Assembly (NCBI RefSeq): GCF_017114985.1
Contig: NZ_JABXKP010000009.1
Location: 1 to 33,733 of the forward strand
Source of the DNA: Nostoc sp. JL33
GTDB taxonomy: Bacteria; Cyanobacteriota; Cyanobacteriia; Cyanobacteriales; Nostocaceae
Reading direction: 5' to 3'
DNA length: 33,733 nucleotides
The position numbers and the translations under genes are program-made. The notes under the pieces are model-generated. The model worked only from the letters and a program-made list of their open reading frames with translations, had not been told where the DNA came from and searched no databases. This document shows positions 1-7,948 of this stretch, in pieces; positions within the stretch are counted from its first letter, which is position 1, and each line of letters begins with the position of its first letter.

Positions 1-317
1 ATAATTCTTTAATCCGTCTTGGAAAGTTTGCTCAAGTCAAGCCACTCCGTTGCGGTGAATCCAGCGCTGTAGGCGGGTTTCCCGCCGTAGGCGACTGGTG
101 AACCCGAAGGGGGGTTCCCCCCGTTATAGGAAGTGGCGCGGCAGAGCCGCAAGAGCAACTTTCCGCAAAATCTAAAATTAAATGACTTGCCCGTGACTTG
201 ATTGCTCTTTTCAATTCTTTAATCTAAAATCCAAAATCCAAAATTGTCTCACCCAGAAATTTTGGGTTGATCGAGTACTAGACTAGGATCTTACTACCAC
301 AAGCACTTTGATAACCC
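1..317. repeat. Repeat-rich leader without a gene
   Basis: No credible gene lies here. It holds short palindromes: an arm pair GGCGGG/CCCGCC at 72-86 and a G6-TT-C6 palindrome at 109-122, within a mosaic of the kind scattered through Nostoc intergenic DNA. Positions 169-223 match 24166-24220 in inverted orientation with 2 differences in 55 bases. Positions 221-245 are a run of AATCTAAAATCC-like heptamer repeats. A related GGGCGGGTTCCCC motif recurs near 16850. Confidence 0.7.
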
Positions 318-719
318 ATGAATGGATCAAACCGATTAAGCAAGGAATCCTTGCCAACATCCCAGCAAGCAGAACATTCCCACCATCAGGATACAGACCA
401 TGAGTATACAGATCATACTCATGGGACTGGAGAATCGGCTCATCCTCATGTCCATAGCGAAGAGTCTTTACGGCGAATTGTCAATCGATTATCGCGTATA
501 GAAGGACATGTTCGCGGTATTAAGGGAATGGTGCAGCAAAGTAGCCCTTGTCCTGATGTTCTATTGCAAATTGCCGCAGTGCGCGGCGCATTGGATCGGG
601 TAGCGCGAATTATTTTGGATGAACATTTAACTGAGTGTATTGGTAGAGCCGCACAAGAGGGTAATATTGATGTTGAAATTGAACAGCTAAAAGCTGCTTT
701 AGATCGATTTTTACCTTAA
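318..719 (+). CDS. CsoR/RcnR-family metal-sensing repressor with His-rich arm (InrS-like)
   Basis: A 133-residue member of the DUF156 (CsoR/RcnR/FrmR) family of all-helical, DNA-binding metal sensors. The core begins near residue 48 with the typical run LRRIVNRLSRIEGHVRGI. The metal-ligand pattern Cys78, His103, Cys107 (SPCPD, DEHLTEC) is intact. Residues 20-46 hold nine histidines, an N-terminal arm seen in the cyanobacterial nickel sensor InrS; that likeness suggests nickel, but copper or cobalt cannot be excluded. Members repress efflux genes and release DNA when metal binds. No efflux gene is adjacent in this window, so the target is unknown. The start at 318 has no clear Shine-Dalgarno; a later start would cut into the His-rich arm. 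Family call is firm, metal is inference. Confidence 0.88.
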   Translation: MNGSNRLSKESLPTSQQAEHSHHQDTDHEYTDHTHGTGESAHPHVHSEESLRRIVNRLSRIEGHVRGIKGMVQQSSPCPDVLLQIAAVRGALDRVARIILDEHLTECIGRAAQEGNIDVEIEQLKAALDRFLP

Positions 720-890
720 GAATTAGAGAAAGAAAAAATTAACTAGCACGACAAGACATTTTGTAGAGATGCCAGATTTGGTGTATTGACTCAGGCAGAG
801 GGTTATTTATGCCAAAATTCAAATAATTCCTAATACTTCTCTTCTTAGGCTGCGCCAACGGCTGCGTTCAGTACAAGTTCGTAATTCGTA

Positions 891-1718
891 ATGAAGCTTG
901 CGGAAATGACTTTAAAAAAATATAAATTTAACTATTATTTAAATGTCAATATAAACACCTCTCTAATTATTTTTTTACACGGCTTCATGGGAAACATTAA
1001 TGAATTCGATGAAGCCATAAAATTACTAGGTGAAGAATTTTCTTATCTCACCCTTGACTTACCAGGACATGGTAAAACCCAGGTTTTAGGAGGTGATGAA
1101 TACTATAAAATAGAACCCACGGCTCAAGCAATAATCAATTTATTAGATGAATTAAAAATAGATAAATGCTACTTAATTGGTTATTCAATGGGCGGAAGAT
1201 TGGCTTTATACCTAACTCTACATTTCCCAGAACGTTTTATTAAAGTTGTATTAGAATCAGCTTCCCCAGGTTTAGCAACAGAAGCAGATCGATTAGAACG
1301 AGTTAGAAGTGATGCTCAAATAGCTAGAAAATTAAGCAGAAGTATTATTAAAACTGATTTTGCTGCTTTTTTGTCAAATTGGTATAATCAGCCAATTTTT
1401 GGTTCTCTAAAAAATCATCCAAAATTTGAAAGATTGCTAGAAAATCGTTTGCAGAATCCTCTAATTGGATTAACAAAATCACTCCAATTTATGGGGACTG
1501 GTAATCAACCATCTTTATGGGAAAAACTCAAAGAAAATACAACACCTTTACTTTTATTAGCTGGTGAAAATGACGAAAAGTTTAGAGATATAAATACAGA
1601 AATAGCTAATATATCTAAAGTTGCACAACTAAAAGTAATTAGTAATACTGCACATAACATTCACTTTGAAAATACTGTAGAATTTGTGCAAAATATCAGA
1701 GAGTTTTTCCAGAAGTAG
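891..1718 (+). CDS. menH: MenH: 2-succinyl-6-hydroxy-2,4-cyclohexadiene-1-carboxylate synthase
   Basis: An alpha/beta hydrolase of 275 residues. Visible are the oxyanion motif LHGFMGN (29-35), LDLPGHGKT (55-63), the nucleophile elbow GYSMGGR (97-103, Ser99), an acid in AGENDEKF (Asp228) and the catalytic His255 in NTAHNIHFE. The Gly-Tyr-Ser-Met-Gly-Gly-Arg elbow and the segment after it are typical of MenH, which removes pyruvate from SEPHCHC in the menaquinone/phylloquinone pathway; cyanobacteria need it for the photosystem I quinone. The gene is AT-rich compared with its neighbours. Two in-frame ATGs are possible, 891 and 906; the first abuts a dispersed CGTAATTCGTAATG repeat, so 906 may be the true start. 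It ends 11 bases before the convergent lysozyme gene. Confidence 0.82.
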   Translation: MKLAEMTLKKYKFNYYLNVNINTSLIIFLHGFMGNINEFDEAIKLLGEEFSYLTLDLPGHGKTQVLGGDEYYKIEPTAQAIINLLDELKIDKCYLIGYSMGGRLALYLTLHFPERFIKVVLESASPGLATEADRLERVRSDAQIARKLSRSIIKTDFAAFLSNWYNQPIFGSLKNHPKFERLLENRLQNPLIGLTKSLQFMGTGNQPSLWEKLKENTTPLLLLAGENDEKFRDINTEIANISKVAQLKVISNTAHNIHFENTVEFVQNIREFFQK

Positions 1719-1728
1719 TAAACTTATT

Positions 1729-2451
1729 TTACTGCTTCTTTGGCTGCTTACCTGATGGCTGAATCTGGGGAGTTGGGGCTAATTTTACTTTTGGTGGTTG
1801 CTTCGCTGCGGTTAATTCCTCTTGCAACATTTTCTGATAAATCTTAGACAAAGAGCTACTAACAGAATTAGTTTCTATACCATATCCTAGACTTGTCCAG
1901 GTGGGAGAGAGCCGCCGCAAAACATCATTTAACTTTCCCTGACGCAACTGTTGAGAAATATCAATTCCCCAAACTTTAGAATCACTTAACCAACGGTAAA
2001 CTACTACATCTTGATATTCTGCTTCAAAACTATAACCAGTCCAAAACATCATCTGCATTGGCTTTGGGTGATAACGGGGGGCTAAACGATACCAAGTAAT
2101 GTTGATAATTTGATATCTCCCAGCAGCAGTGGAACAATTACCTGTGTTGGGGCCTGTGACAATTGTGATGCATATCTCAGGATGTCGGCTAAGGTCGTTT
2201 ACTTGCTGTCCACCATATAACAGGGAATAGGGACGGTTTCCACTAGCCTCACTCGCCGAAATAGTTCGCATTAAAGCGCGGATATAGGGATCGCCCTGTT
2301 TCATCACCAAAGGCGGCTGTTTCTCTTCAAAGATGGGATCAGAAGGCGATCGCAAGTCTCCAATATACCATTGCAACAAATATACAAAGCCGAGAAGCGC
2401 GGCTATTGGCCCAATAAGTTTTTCAACACCTTTGAATTCAAAGCCTTTCAG
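1729..2451 (-). CDS. Membrane-anchored lambda-type lysozyme (GH24-like muramidase)
   Basis: The catalytic part resembles the phage lambda endolysin (R-type transglycosylase) family: ALMRTISASEASG with the probable catalytic Glu, then YGGQQVNDLSRHP, STAAGRYQIINITWY and a C-terminal WTSLGYG. These enzymes cleave peptidoglycan. The conventional start would be TTG at 2379, but the frame stays open to a TGA at 2464-2466 and codes upstream for a hydrophobic segment (LIGPIAALLGFVYLLQWY), a plausible membrane anchor. The only near-cognate start there is CTG at 2451, preceded by AAGGAG with a 7-base gap, so I chose it. A Pro/Lys/Gln-rich tail ends the protein. The gene is convergent with menH. Function is known from the family; the CTG start is inference. 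Confidence 0.72.
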   Translation of the reverse strand: MKGFEFKGVEKLIGPIAALLGFVYLLQWYIGDLRSPSDPIFEEKQPPLVMKQGDPYIRALMRTISASEASGNRPYSLLYGGQQVNDLSRHPEICITIVTGPNTGNCSTAAGRYQIINITWYRLAPRYHPKPMQMMFWTGYSFEAEYQDVVVYRWLSDSKVWGIDISQQLRQGKLNDVLRRLSPTWTSLGYGIETNSVSSSLSKIYQKMLQEELTAAKQPPKVKLAPTPQIQPSGKQPKKQ

Positions 2452-2688
2452 AGTCCAACTCCTTCAAATTTGCTCTCTTTGCTAACAACAATCATTGACG
2501 TACTCATTCTGGCAAAGTTCACACTTTATTGTCAGTTATCATTTCCGATTTGCTCATTTTTTTAAGAATTAGAAAAAAGCTGCAAAAATAAGTATAGCAA
2601 GCGACATACTCTCAAAAATACCGAGCAAGTATCATCTTAGTCGCTAAAATCACACGAGTTGTTATTGATCATGGGGCTGAAACTTAAG

Positions 2689-2768
2689 GCGATCGCTCGT
2701 CTATCGTGAATGATTGTAGGGGTAAAGCGCAATGCTAAACCCTTTTGGGTGTGGAATTTTGCGATCGC
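2689..2768 (+). repeat. HIP1-bounded direct repeat, copy 1
   Basis: An 80-base unit that starts and ends with GCGATCGC. Its inside shares GTCTRTCGTGAATRA, TTTAGGGG-like and GGTGTGRGA blocks with the unit at 4210-4291, in the same order and orientation. An inner AGGGGT/ACCC-type arm pair could form a stem. Confidence 0.65.
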
Positions 2769-2804
2769 TTAGGGACTGACAAATAAAAAAATATTCAATT
2801 ATTT

Positions 2805-2866
2805 CTTGTGGGGTGGGCATCTTGCCCGCCCAGTTTATATGGCGGGCAAGATGCCCACCCCACAAG
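2805..2866. repeat. Perfect 26-bp inverted repeat with 10-base loop
   Basis: Arms at 2805-2830 and 2841-2866 are exact reverse complements; the loop is 2831-2840. The left arm (CTTGTGGGGTGGGCATCTTG and six more bases) recurs at 18323-18348 without its partner. A stem this long and exact is typical of mobile palindromic repeats in cyanobacteria, and it may also act as a transcription stop. Confidence 0.9.
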
Positions 2867-2939
2867 TAGTAGTAATTTATTTCTTGGAGTTCCCTTACCT
2901 CTGTTATAATTAGAGAATTGATTTTTCCAGCGATTAGCT

Positions 2940-3404
2940 ATGACAACAGAAATCTTAAAATCTGTTGAACCTACCCTTTACGAAGAAGATTATTATTTAT
3001 GGGTAGAAACAACACTTAAACAATTAGAAAATAAAGATATTCAAAATCTCGATTGGCAACATTTATCAGAAGAAATCGAAGCTTTGGGAATTGAACAAAG
3101 ACGAAAATTAGAAAGTTACTTAAAACAATTATTAATTCATCTTTTACTTTATCGTTATTGGGAAACGGAAAAAGAAGATTGTCAACGAGGCTGGCAAATA
3201 GAAATAACTAATTTTCGTGATGAGCTAGAATTTTCTTTTCGTTCCAAAACACTTTATAACTATTCTCTTAACTGCTTAGATGCAGTTTATATTAAAGCCA
3301 GAAGACAAGGAATTCAAAAAACAGGTTTACCGCCTGAGATTTTCCCAGATAAATGCCCTTTTACTCCTGAAGATATTTTCAATAGTGAGTACTTCCCAGA
3401 ATAA
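2940..3404 (+). CDS. DUF29 family protein
   Basis: A 154-residue protein with the DUF29 pattern: an N-terminal YEEDYYLWVETTLKQL, the central DWQHLSEEIEALG, and the helix RRKLESYLKQLLIHLLLYRYW followed by a W-x6-I region. DUF29 proteins are small, helical and very numerous in cyanobacteria; their biochemical role is not known. They are often found beside toxin-antitoxin genes, and a PIN-domain gene lies 300 bases downstream here. The ATG at 2940 follows an AT-rich leader just after the long palindrome. Length matches the family. Confidence 0.88.
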   Translation: MTTEILKSVEPTLYEEDYYLWVETTLKQLENKDIQNLDWQHLSEEIEALGIEQRRKLESYLKQLLIHLLLYRYWETEKEDCQRGWQIEITNFRDELEFSFRSKTLYNYSLNCLDAVYIKARRQGIQKTGLPPEIFPDKCPFTPEDIFNSEYFPE

Positions 3405-3450
3405 AAGTGATTTTGTGGTGAATGTGCAATGTTTAGTATATGTTGTGGTA

Positions 3451-3480
3451 TGCTGCGGCTACGCCCGCCGCAGGCATCGC
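3451..3480 (+). repeat. Short dispersed palindromic repeat
   Basis: TGCTGCGGCTACGCCCGCCG followed by CAGGCATCGC, a unit with GCGG/CCGC arms. A close relative lies inside the LysR coding sequence at 26208-26243, where it is translated. Confidence 0.7.
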
Positions 3481-3536
3481 TTGTATCTCAATGAGAGAGT
3501 ATAATAAAATCAGCTTGTATCCATCTCTTAAGCAAT

Positions 3537-3722
3537 ATGAAAGGATATATCCAAAATCAAACTATTATTCTCCAAGACAGTTTACCCAACACATTACAAA
3601 ATGGTGATGAAGTTGAAATTGTGATCATTTCTATCAAAAAACAAAAATATCATTTTCCCACATTCAAACTGGATATAAAAGAGGAATATTTAGATCCAGA
3701 AAAGATTTATGAACAAGATTAA
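3537..3722 (+). CDS. Probable antitoxin of a PIN-type toxin-antitoxin pair
   Basis: A 61-residue protein that starts MKGYIQNQTIILQDSLPNTL and continues with QNGDEVEIVII, a short beta-rich start like AbrB/DUF2281-type antitoxins, followed by a charged tail (DIKEEYLDPEKIYEQD) of the kind that wraps the toxin. Its stop codon overlaps the start of the PIN gene by 14 bases, the usual translational coupling of such pairs, with the antitoxin first. Assignment rests mainly on size, order and coupling; the fold is inferred. Confidence 0.68.
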   Translation: MKGYIQNQTIILQDSLPNTLQNGDEVEIVIISIKKQKYHFPTFKLDIKEEYLDPEKIYEQD

Positions 3723-4179
3723 AGTATTTTTTGATACTAACGTTTTAATCTATGCTCATGATGAATCATCGCTTTACCACCATAACTCTGCACATCTATT
3801 AAATCTAGTATTTGAAAATAAAATTCAGGGAGTTATTGCAGAACAAAATATCATAGAACTATACAGAATTTTAACTAATCCTGCTGCGATGCAGAATAAA
3901 TCATTAACCTCTTGGGAGGTTAATCAACTGATTACTGAAATTTATTTAAGCGGTAAATTTGAAGTACTATATCCTAACCAATTAACCACAGAAAAAACCT
4001 TAGAATTAGCCGTTAATTGTAACTGTATATCAGCAAGAATTTTTGATATTCGTCTAGCAGGATTAGTGATTACCTATCCAGTCGATTACTTTGCAACTTA
4101 TAATATTAAGCACTTTCTGAATATTGAAGGTTTAACGGCTATGAAACCTGAACATATTTTGTCTATTTTATCATACTAA
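3709..4179 (+). CDS. PIN-domain protein, probable VapC-like RNase toxin
   Basis: A 156-residue PIN domain. The N-terminus VFFDTNVLIYAHDES carries the first acidic residue (Asp9) and the NVLIYA signature; Glu50 in EQNIIELYRIL is the second; ARIFDIRLAGLVI supplies the Asp near 123, and the segment after DYFATYNIKHF is typical of the C-terminal end. VapC-type PIN enzymes are Mg-dependent RNases that cut tRNA or rRNA when freed from the antitoxin. The gene overlaps its upstream partner by 14 bases. Together with the DUF29 gene it sits between two direct repeats (2689-2768 and 4210-4291). The gene looks intact. Confidence 0.8.
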   Translation: MNKIKVFFDTNVLIYAHDESSLYHHNSAHLLNLVFENKIQGVIAEQNIIELYRILTNPAAMQNKSLTSWEVNQLITEIYLSGKFEVLYPNQLTTEKTLELAVNCNCISARIFDIRLAGLVITYPVDYFATYNIKHFLNIEGLTAMKPEHILSILSY

Positions 4180-4209
4180 ACCGCATTTTTTCAGAGGTAA
4201 TTTTTCAGA

Positions 4210-4291
4210 GCGATCGCTTGTCTGTCGTGAATAAGTTTAGGGGTTTAGCAATGCGTACCCCTACGTTTTAGGTGTGAGATGGAGCGATCGC
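4210..4291 (+). repeat. HIP1-bounded direct repeat, copy 2
   Basis: An 82-base unit bounded by GCGATCGC at both ends, homologous by eye to 2689-2768 in the same orientation. It lies just after the PIN gene and before the 3' end of the SDR gene. Confidence 0.65.
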
Positions 4292-4333
4292 TTTCGGGAG
4301 TAGAATCAAGGGGCGGTCAATTTAGATCGGATA

Positions 4334-4990
4334 TCAGCACTGTTGAAATAGCTCCTTAAAGCTTTTTGAGGCTGCTTCCGGTTTGGCAACAATTTCGACA
4401 ATTTTATTGCGTGCATCTGATTCAAACAGCGCCTCAACAGCAACTTGGGCAACTTTTTGCCTGGGGATGCTACCGTCAAACAGTGTATCAGCACTCTGCA
4501 TCACGATGGGGTCGGCGTTATCTTGATTCTTCAAACCACCAGGTCGCACAATCGTATAGGTAAGACCACTTTTCTGGATATACTCTTCAGCTTGCTTTTT
4601 CCACAACAAAATCAGCCAAAACAAGTTCAGTGGATGGAATAACCGCGAAGTACACAAAGAAGAAACTAAGACAAAATGCTCAACTCCCTTTGCCTTAGCA
4701 GCATTTACTAAATTTTTAGTCCCTTCAAAATCCACTTTATAGGGGCCAGTGGGGTCAAAGCTAGGTTTTGCTCCAGTAGCAACCAACAAAACTGTGCTAT
4801 CTCCCAACGCAGCAGTTAAACTTTCTGGTTGTAACACGTCGCCTACTACCAATTCGGCTTCAGGAGACAGAATACCCTTAGCTTTCTCTATATCCCGCAC
4901 CAGGGCTATGACGGGAATATTCCGCGCTATCAACTCTTGCACAATCCGGCGACCTGTTTCACCTGTTGCCCCTGCTACAAATGCTTTCAT
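4334..4990 (-). CDS. NAD(P)-binding atypical SDR family protein
   Basis: A 218-residue Rossmann protein. The N-terminus MKAFVAGATGETGRRI has the GxxGxxG nucleotide loop at 7-13; LVVGDVLQPESL and LLVATGAKPSF follow; FEGTKNLVNAAKAKGVEHFVLVSS is the atypical-SDR core, and YTIVRPGGLKN is the typical later motif. The classical catalytic YxxxK is not evident, as in NmrA/TIC62-like members. Such proteins are common in plastids and cyanobacteria as redox-linked or chaperone-like factors; the substrate cannot be told from sequence. It lies head to tail with nothing on its strand nearby, so it is probably transcribed alone. Confidence 0.82.
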   Translation of the reverse strand: MKAFVAGATGETGRRIVQELIARNIPVIALVRDIEKAKGILSPEAELVVGDVLQPESLTAALGDSTVLLVATGAKPSFDPTGPYKVDFEGTKNLVNAAKAKGVEHFVLVSSLCTSRLFHPLNLFWLILLWKKQAEEYIQKSGLTYTIVRPGGLKNQDNADPIVMQSADTLFDGSIPRQKVAQVAVEALFESDARNKIVEIVAKPEAASKSFKELFQQC

Positions 4991-5168
4991 GAGAAATGCT
5001 ATCCTGGGAAACTATTGTGTGCTTGTTCAGTTCCTTATTTTAGTAATTCTATGGAGTCGATGACAGATTAATGAGGTTTCGGTAAAAATGGGATACTAGT
5101 ACGAAGTGACCCAAGCATCTGGGGAATTATTAATATAGACGAACGCCAAAGTATACAGTAACGTATTT

Positions 5169-5843
5169 ATGCTCTCAACAAACGGCGAATATAAATCCTG
5201 GGAAATAACAGAAGCAGTTTTACCTGTAGCGTCCAGCCAAGAAGAAACCGAGGACGCATTAACACAAGCAAATGTAGCGACGCTCACAACATTTTACGGT
5301 CGTTATGAAGATTTTATGGAAATGCCTGCCCCAATAGAAGAGGTTGCTGAGTATCTTAATGCTCACGCCTCATGGTTTTGTCGTTGCGCTGAACCCATGA
5401 AAGTGCAATCACTTGGGGAAAATGGCTACGCTTTAGGAATTGGTAGTTTTGGTGCTTTTGGTTATCAAGTAGAACCGAAAATTGGTTTGGAATTGTTGCC
5501 CCCAGAGGAAGGTATTTACCGCATCCGTACAATCCCCATTCCTGACTACCAACCGCCTGGTTATGACGTAGATTATCGGGCATCTCTACAGTTAATAGAA
5601 ACCGATGCTTCTACTAGCATTGGCAAGGTTACCAGAGTTGAATGGGAATTGGATTTAATGGTTCATTTGCACTTTCCGAGATTTATTCACCGCTTACCCC
5701 AATCTCTAATTCAATCTACAGGCGATCGCTTGCTTAACCAAATTGTCCGCCAAGTCTCCCGCCGCTTAACTCGCAAAGTTCAGGAAGATTTTCAGAAATC
5801 TTTAGAAACACCCTTTGCTGCTAATTCTAAGCAAAAGCAGTAA
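5169..5843 (+). CDS. DUF1997 family protein
   Basis: A 224-residue protein of the DUF1997 family found in cyanobacteria and plastids. The region MEMPAPIEEVAEYLNAHASWFCRCAEPM followed by ALGIGSFGAFGYQVEPKIGLEL is the family signature, and a beta-rich centre leads to a helical end LLNQIVRQVSRRLTRKVQEDF. The pattern of a helix, antiparallel strands and a long C-terminal helix suggests an SRPBCC-like lipid or pigment binding fold, but no function is established. The gene is convergent with the DUF4079 gene; an inverted-repeat element (5878-5966) separates their ends. Confidence 0.8.
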   Translation: MLSTNGEYKSWEITEAVLPVASSQEETEDALTQANVATLTTFYGRYEDFMEMPAPIEEVAEYLNAHASWFCRCAEPMKVQSLGENGYALGIGSFGAFGYQVEPKIGLELLPPEEGIYRIRTIPIPDYQPPGYDVDYRASLQLIETDASTSIGKVTRVEWELDLMVHLHFPRFIHRLPQSLIQSTGDRLLNQIVRQVSRRLTRKVQEDFQKSLETPFAANSKQKQ

Positions 5844-5877
5844 TTCAAGAGCAAAGCCAAAGACGCTTCGACTTTGG

Positions 5878-5966
5878 CCAAGAGTCAAAAAACTTTCGGC
5901 TTTGGAACGCCAGTTCGCTCAAGTCGGGAGAACCGCCCACACGACTGGCTGCTTTTTGACTCTTGG
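5878..5966. terminator. Inverted-repeat element between convergent genes, possible bidirectional terminator
   Basis: Exact 14-base arms CCAAGAGTCAAAAA (5878-5891) and TTTTTGACTCTTGG (5953-5966) enclose 61 bases that contain a smaller GCCAGT/ACTGGC stem. A separate GCCAAAG/CTTTGGC hairpin (5856-5878) sits just before it. Each arm ends in a run of A or T, so transcripts from either side would form a stem followed by U-rich sequence. Confidence 0.6.
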
Positions 5967-5973
5967 TTAATGC

Positions 5974-6444
5974 CTATGCTTTAGTGAGAATTTTTTGGAC
6001 AATTTGCACACCAGTAACAGCCTGCCAAGCAAAAAGCCCCAAAAGGGTAAAATTTATCAAAATGTGAGTTGCACGCGCCCAATTTGCCCCTTTCTGCATA
6101 TAAGGGGACAAAGCAGCAGAAAATGCTATTAGGCTTGTCATCCCCAGTCCTGCTAGCAGGTGAGACCCGAAAAATAACTTTTGGTTATTGATGTAGGTGA
6201 CAGCCATACCTCCGATCGCACCTGTCACCATCAAAGCTAGGAGTATAGACCCGATTTGGTAGTGTCTGACGTTATATCTACCTTTAATCAGTTCTTTCTT
6301 TTCTTCGCCTTGAGCATTTCTGGTACGCTGTACTTGCAGTCCCAAATAGGCACCATAAATTGAGAGTGCTAATAACGCCCACATGAGCACCGGATGAAAA
6401 AAGTTCAGCCAATATTTCACCGACGTAGAAAGTTCCAGACTCAT
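5974..6444 (-). CDS. DUF4079 family integral membrane protein
   Basis: A 156-residue protein with about four hydrophobic helices (near 15-35, 65-85, 95-115 and 125-150). The motif YWLNFFHPVLMWALLALSIYGAYLGLQVQRTRNA followed by a KKELIKGRYNVRHYQIG loop is characteristic of DUF4079, a cytochrome b561-like family of cyanobacteria and plastids. Histidines at the ends of helices (HPV, RHYQ, SHLL, THIL) could bind haem, but this is inference. It is divergent from the ankyrin gene, with 220 bases between their starts. Confidence 0.8.
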   Translation of the reverse strand: MSLELSTSVKYWLNFFHPVLMWALLALSIYGAYLGLQVQRTRNAQGEEKKELIKGRYNVRHYQIGSILLALMVTGAIGGMAVTYINNQKLFFGSHLLAGLGMTSLIAFSAALSPYMQKGANWARATHILINFTLLGLFAWQAVTGVQIVQKILTKA

Positions 6445-6664
6445 CGTGTTCTCGCCTAATTATTAAATCTTCATAAAAATTAGCATAATTCTATTTTGTG
6501 TGCTTAAAGTTGCACAAATTAAAAGAAAATAAGCAAGATTTCGCTCCTTCATCTCCCCCATCTTTGGCTGCAATTTTCCTTCGCCCTCTTGCCAAAGTGG
6601 ATAAACAATCTCAGACTGAATTTTGACGTTAGACGAACAAAACCCGCTGTGTGGGATCTCATCC

Positions 6665-7948
6665 ATGACTGAAAACAAGGATATTTTGCTGCTAAAAGCT
6701 GCTAAAAGTGGTGATATCAAAGGGCTGTGTGCGCTACTGGCCGCTGGTGCGAAGGTGGACGCGTGCGATCGCCAAGGCACGACGGCGTTAATGTTCGCTG
6801 CGAATTTAGGCTACACGGAAATTGGGCGATCGCTGCTGGATGCTGGGGCAGATATCAACTTGCCCAGAAAACTCTATGGTTTGACGGCTTTGATGTTGGC
6901 AGCTAGTGCCAAACAGCTTGACATTGTGCAACTTTTAGTATCCAGAGGTGGTGATGTCAATGCCACTAATGAAGATGGCAGCACAGCTTTAATGGCAGCA
7001 GTACTCAAAGGTCATATCGATGTAGTGCGAGTTTTATTGGCTGCTGGTGCCCAAGTTAATATCGCAGATAAAGATGATGATACTGCGTTGAAACTCGCCG
7101 TTAAGCAGGGAAAAATAGAAGTTATAGAAGCAATTCTCCAAACTGGTGTCGATGTCAATATCCCAGATGAGGAGGGTGAGACACTCTTAATCCTAGCGGC
7201 AGACTTGGGACATCTGAAGATTGTGGAAGCACTGCTAGCAGCAGGGGCTGATGTGAATATGAAAAGCGCTGATGGTGGAACTGCGCTATCGGTAGCTGCT
7301 GCTGCTGGACACAGTGCGATCGTAGCAGCTTTACTGGATCGAGGTGCCGAGATTAATCTCCAAGACCAAGATGGTGAAACTGCCCTACATCTTGCCGTTG
7401 TGGAAGGCTACATTGATGTGGTGCAAGTGTTACTTAACAGGGGTGCAGATGTCCAAATTAGAAACCATCTGGGTGATACGCCACTGCTTGTAGCAGCGTT
7501 GCAGGGACATAGCCAAATAGTCGAGGCATTGCTGCATTCTGGGGGAGATGTGAGTGGGAAAAACCTTGGTGAAGTACCTTTGACGTTGGCTGCATCACAA
7601 GGACACACCCAAACAGTGAAAGTGTTGCTAGACTATGGTGCTGATGCCAATACTCCGGGGGATGATGGCAAAACTGCTTTGATCAAGGCAACCGAACGCA
7701 AGCACACAGAGATCATACATTTGCTGCTGGCAAAGGGGGCAGATGTGAATTTTCAAGACTCAGCCAAGGCAACATCATTGATGTGGGCTGCCTCAGCAGG
7801 TTATGACGAAATTGTGCAGTTATTACTCCAATCAGGGGCAGATGCGAATTTGAAAAACCGGGGTGGTTATACTGCTTTGATGATTGCAGAATTTAATGGT
7901 TATAAGAATGTCGTGCGGAGTCTGCAAAAAGCTGGGGCGCAAGAATAG
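6665..7948 (+). CDS. Ankyrin-repeat protein, about 13 repeats
   Basis: A 427-residue protein made almost wholly of 33-residue ankyrin repeats with the consensus DGxTALMxAAxxGHxxIVxxLLxxGADVN, starting near residue 8 and continuing to the end. It has no signal peptide or other domain. Ankyrin arrays form rigid solenoids that bind other proteins; the partner is unknown. The ATG at 6665 is chosen because the repeat cap follows directly; an in-frame alternative start at 6623 would add 14 unlike residues. The repeats are related at the DNA level, so recombination between them could change copy number. The gene is HIP1-rich and close to its neighbours in base use. Confidence 0.9.
   Translation: MTENKDILLLKAAKSGDIKGLCALLAAGAKVDACDRQGTTALMFAANLGYTEIGRSLLDAGADINLPRKLYGLTALMLAASAKQLDIVQLLVSRGGDVNATNEDGSTALMAAVLKGHIDVVRVLLAAGAQVNIADKDDDTALKLAVKQGKIEVIEAILQTGVDVNIPDEEGETLLILAADLGHLKIVEALLAAGADVNMKSADGGTALSVAAAAGHSAIVAALLDRGAEINLQDQDGETALHLAVVEGYIDVVQVLLNRGADVQIRNHLGDTPLLVAALQGHSQIVEALLHSGGDVSGKNLGEVPLTLAASQGHTQTVKVLLDYGADANTPGDDGKTALIKATERKHTEIIHLLLAKGADVNFQDSAKATSLMWAASAGYDEIVQLLLQSGADANLKNRGGYTALMIAEFNGYKNVVRSLQKAGAQE

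Larger units (their letters stand above)
2466..2939. other. Intergenic stretch with repeats
   Basis: No gene is supported here. It holds a HIP1-bounded unit (2689-2768) that recurs at 4210-4291 and a perfect long inverted repeat (2805-2866). The AT-rich run after it, with TTATAATT near 2903, may carry the promoter of the DUF29 gene. Confidence 0.5.

Noticed and set aside
2371..2565. Plus-strand open frame of 64 codons
   Set aside because: It overlaps the anchor region of the lysozyme on the opposite strand and shows no protein-like pattern.
3280..3504. Plus-strand frame overlapping the DUF29 gene end
   Set aside because: Out-of-frame shadow that runs into the dispersed repeat; no family likeness.
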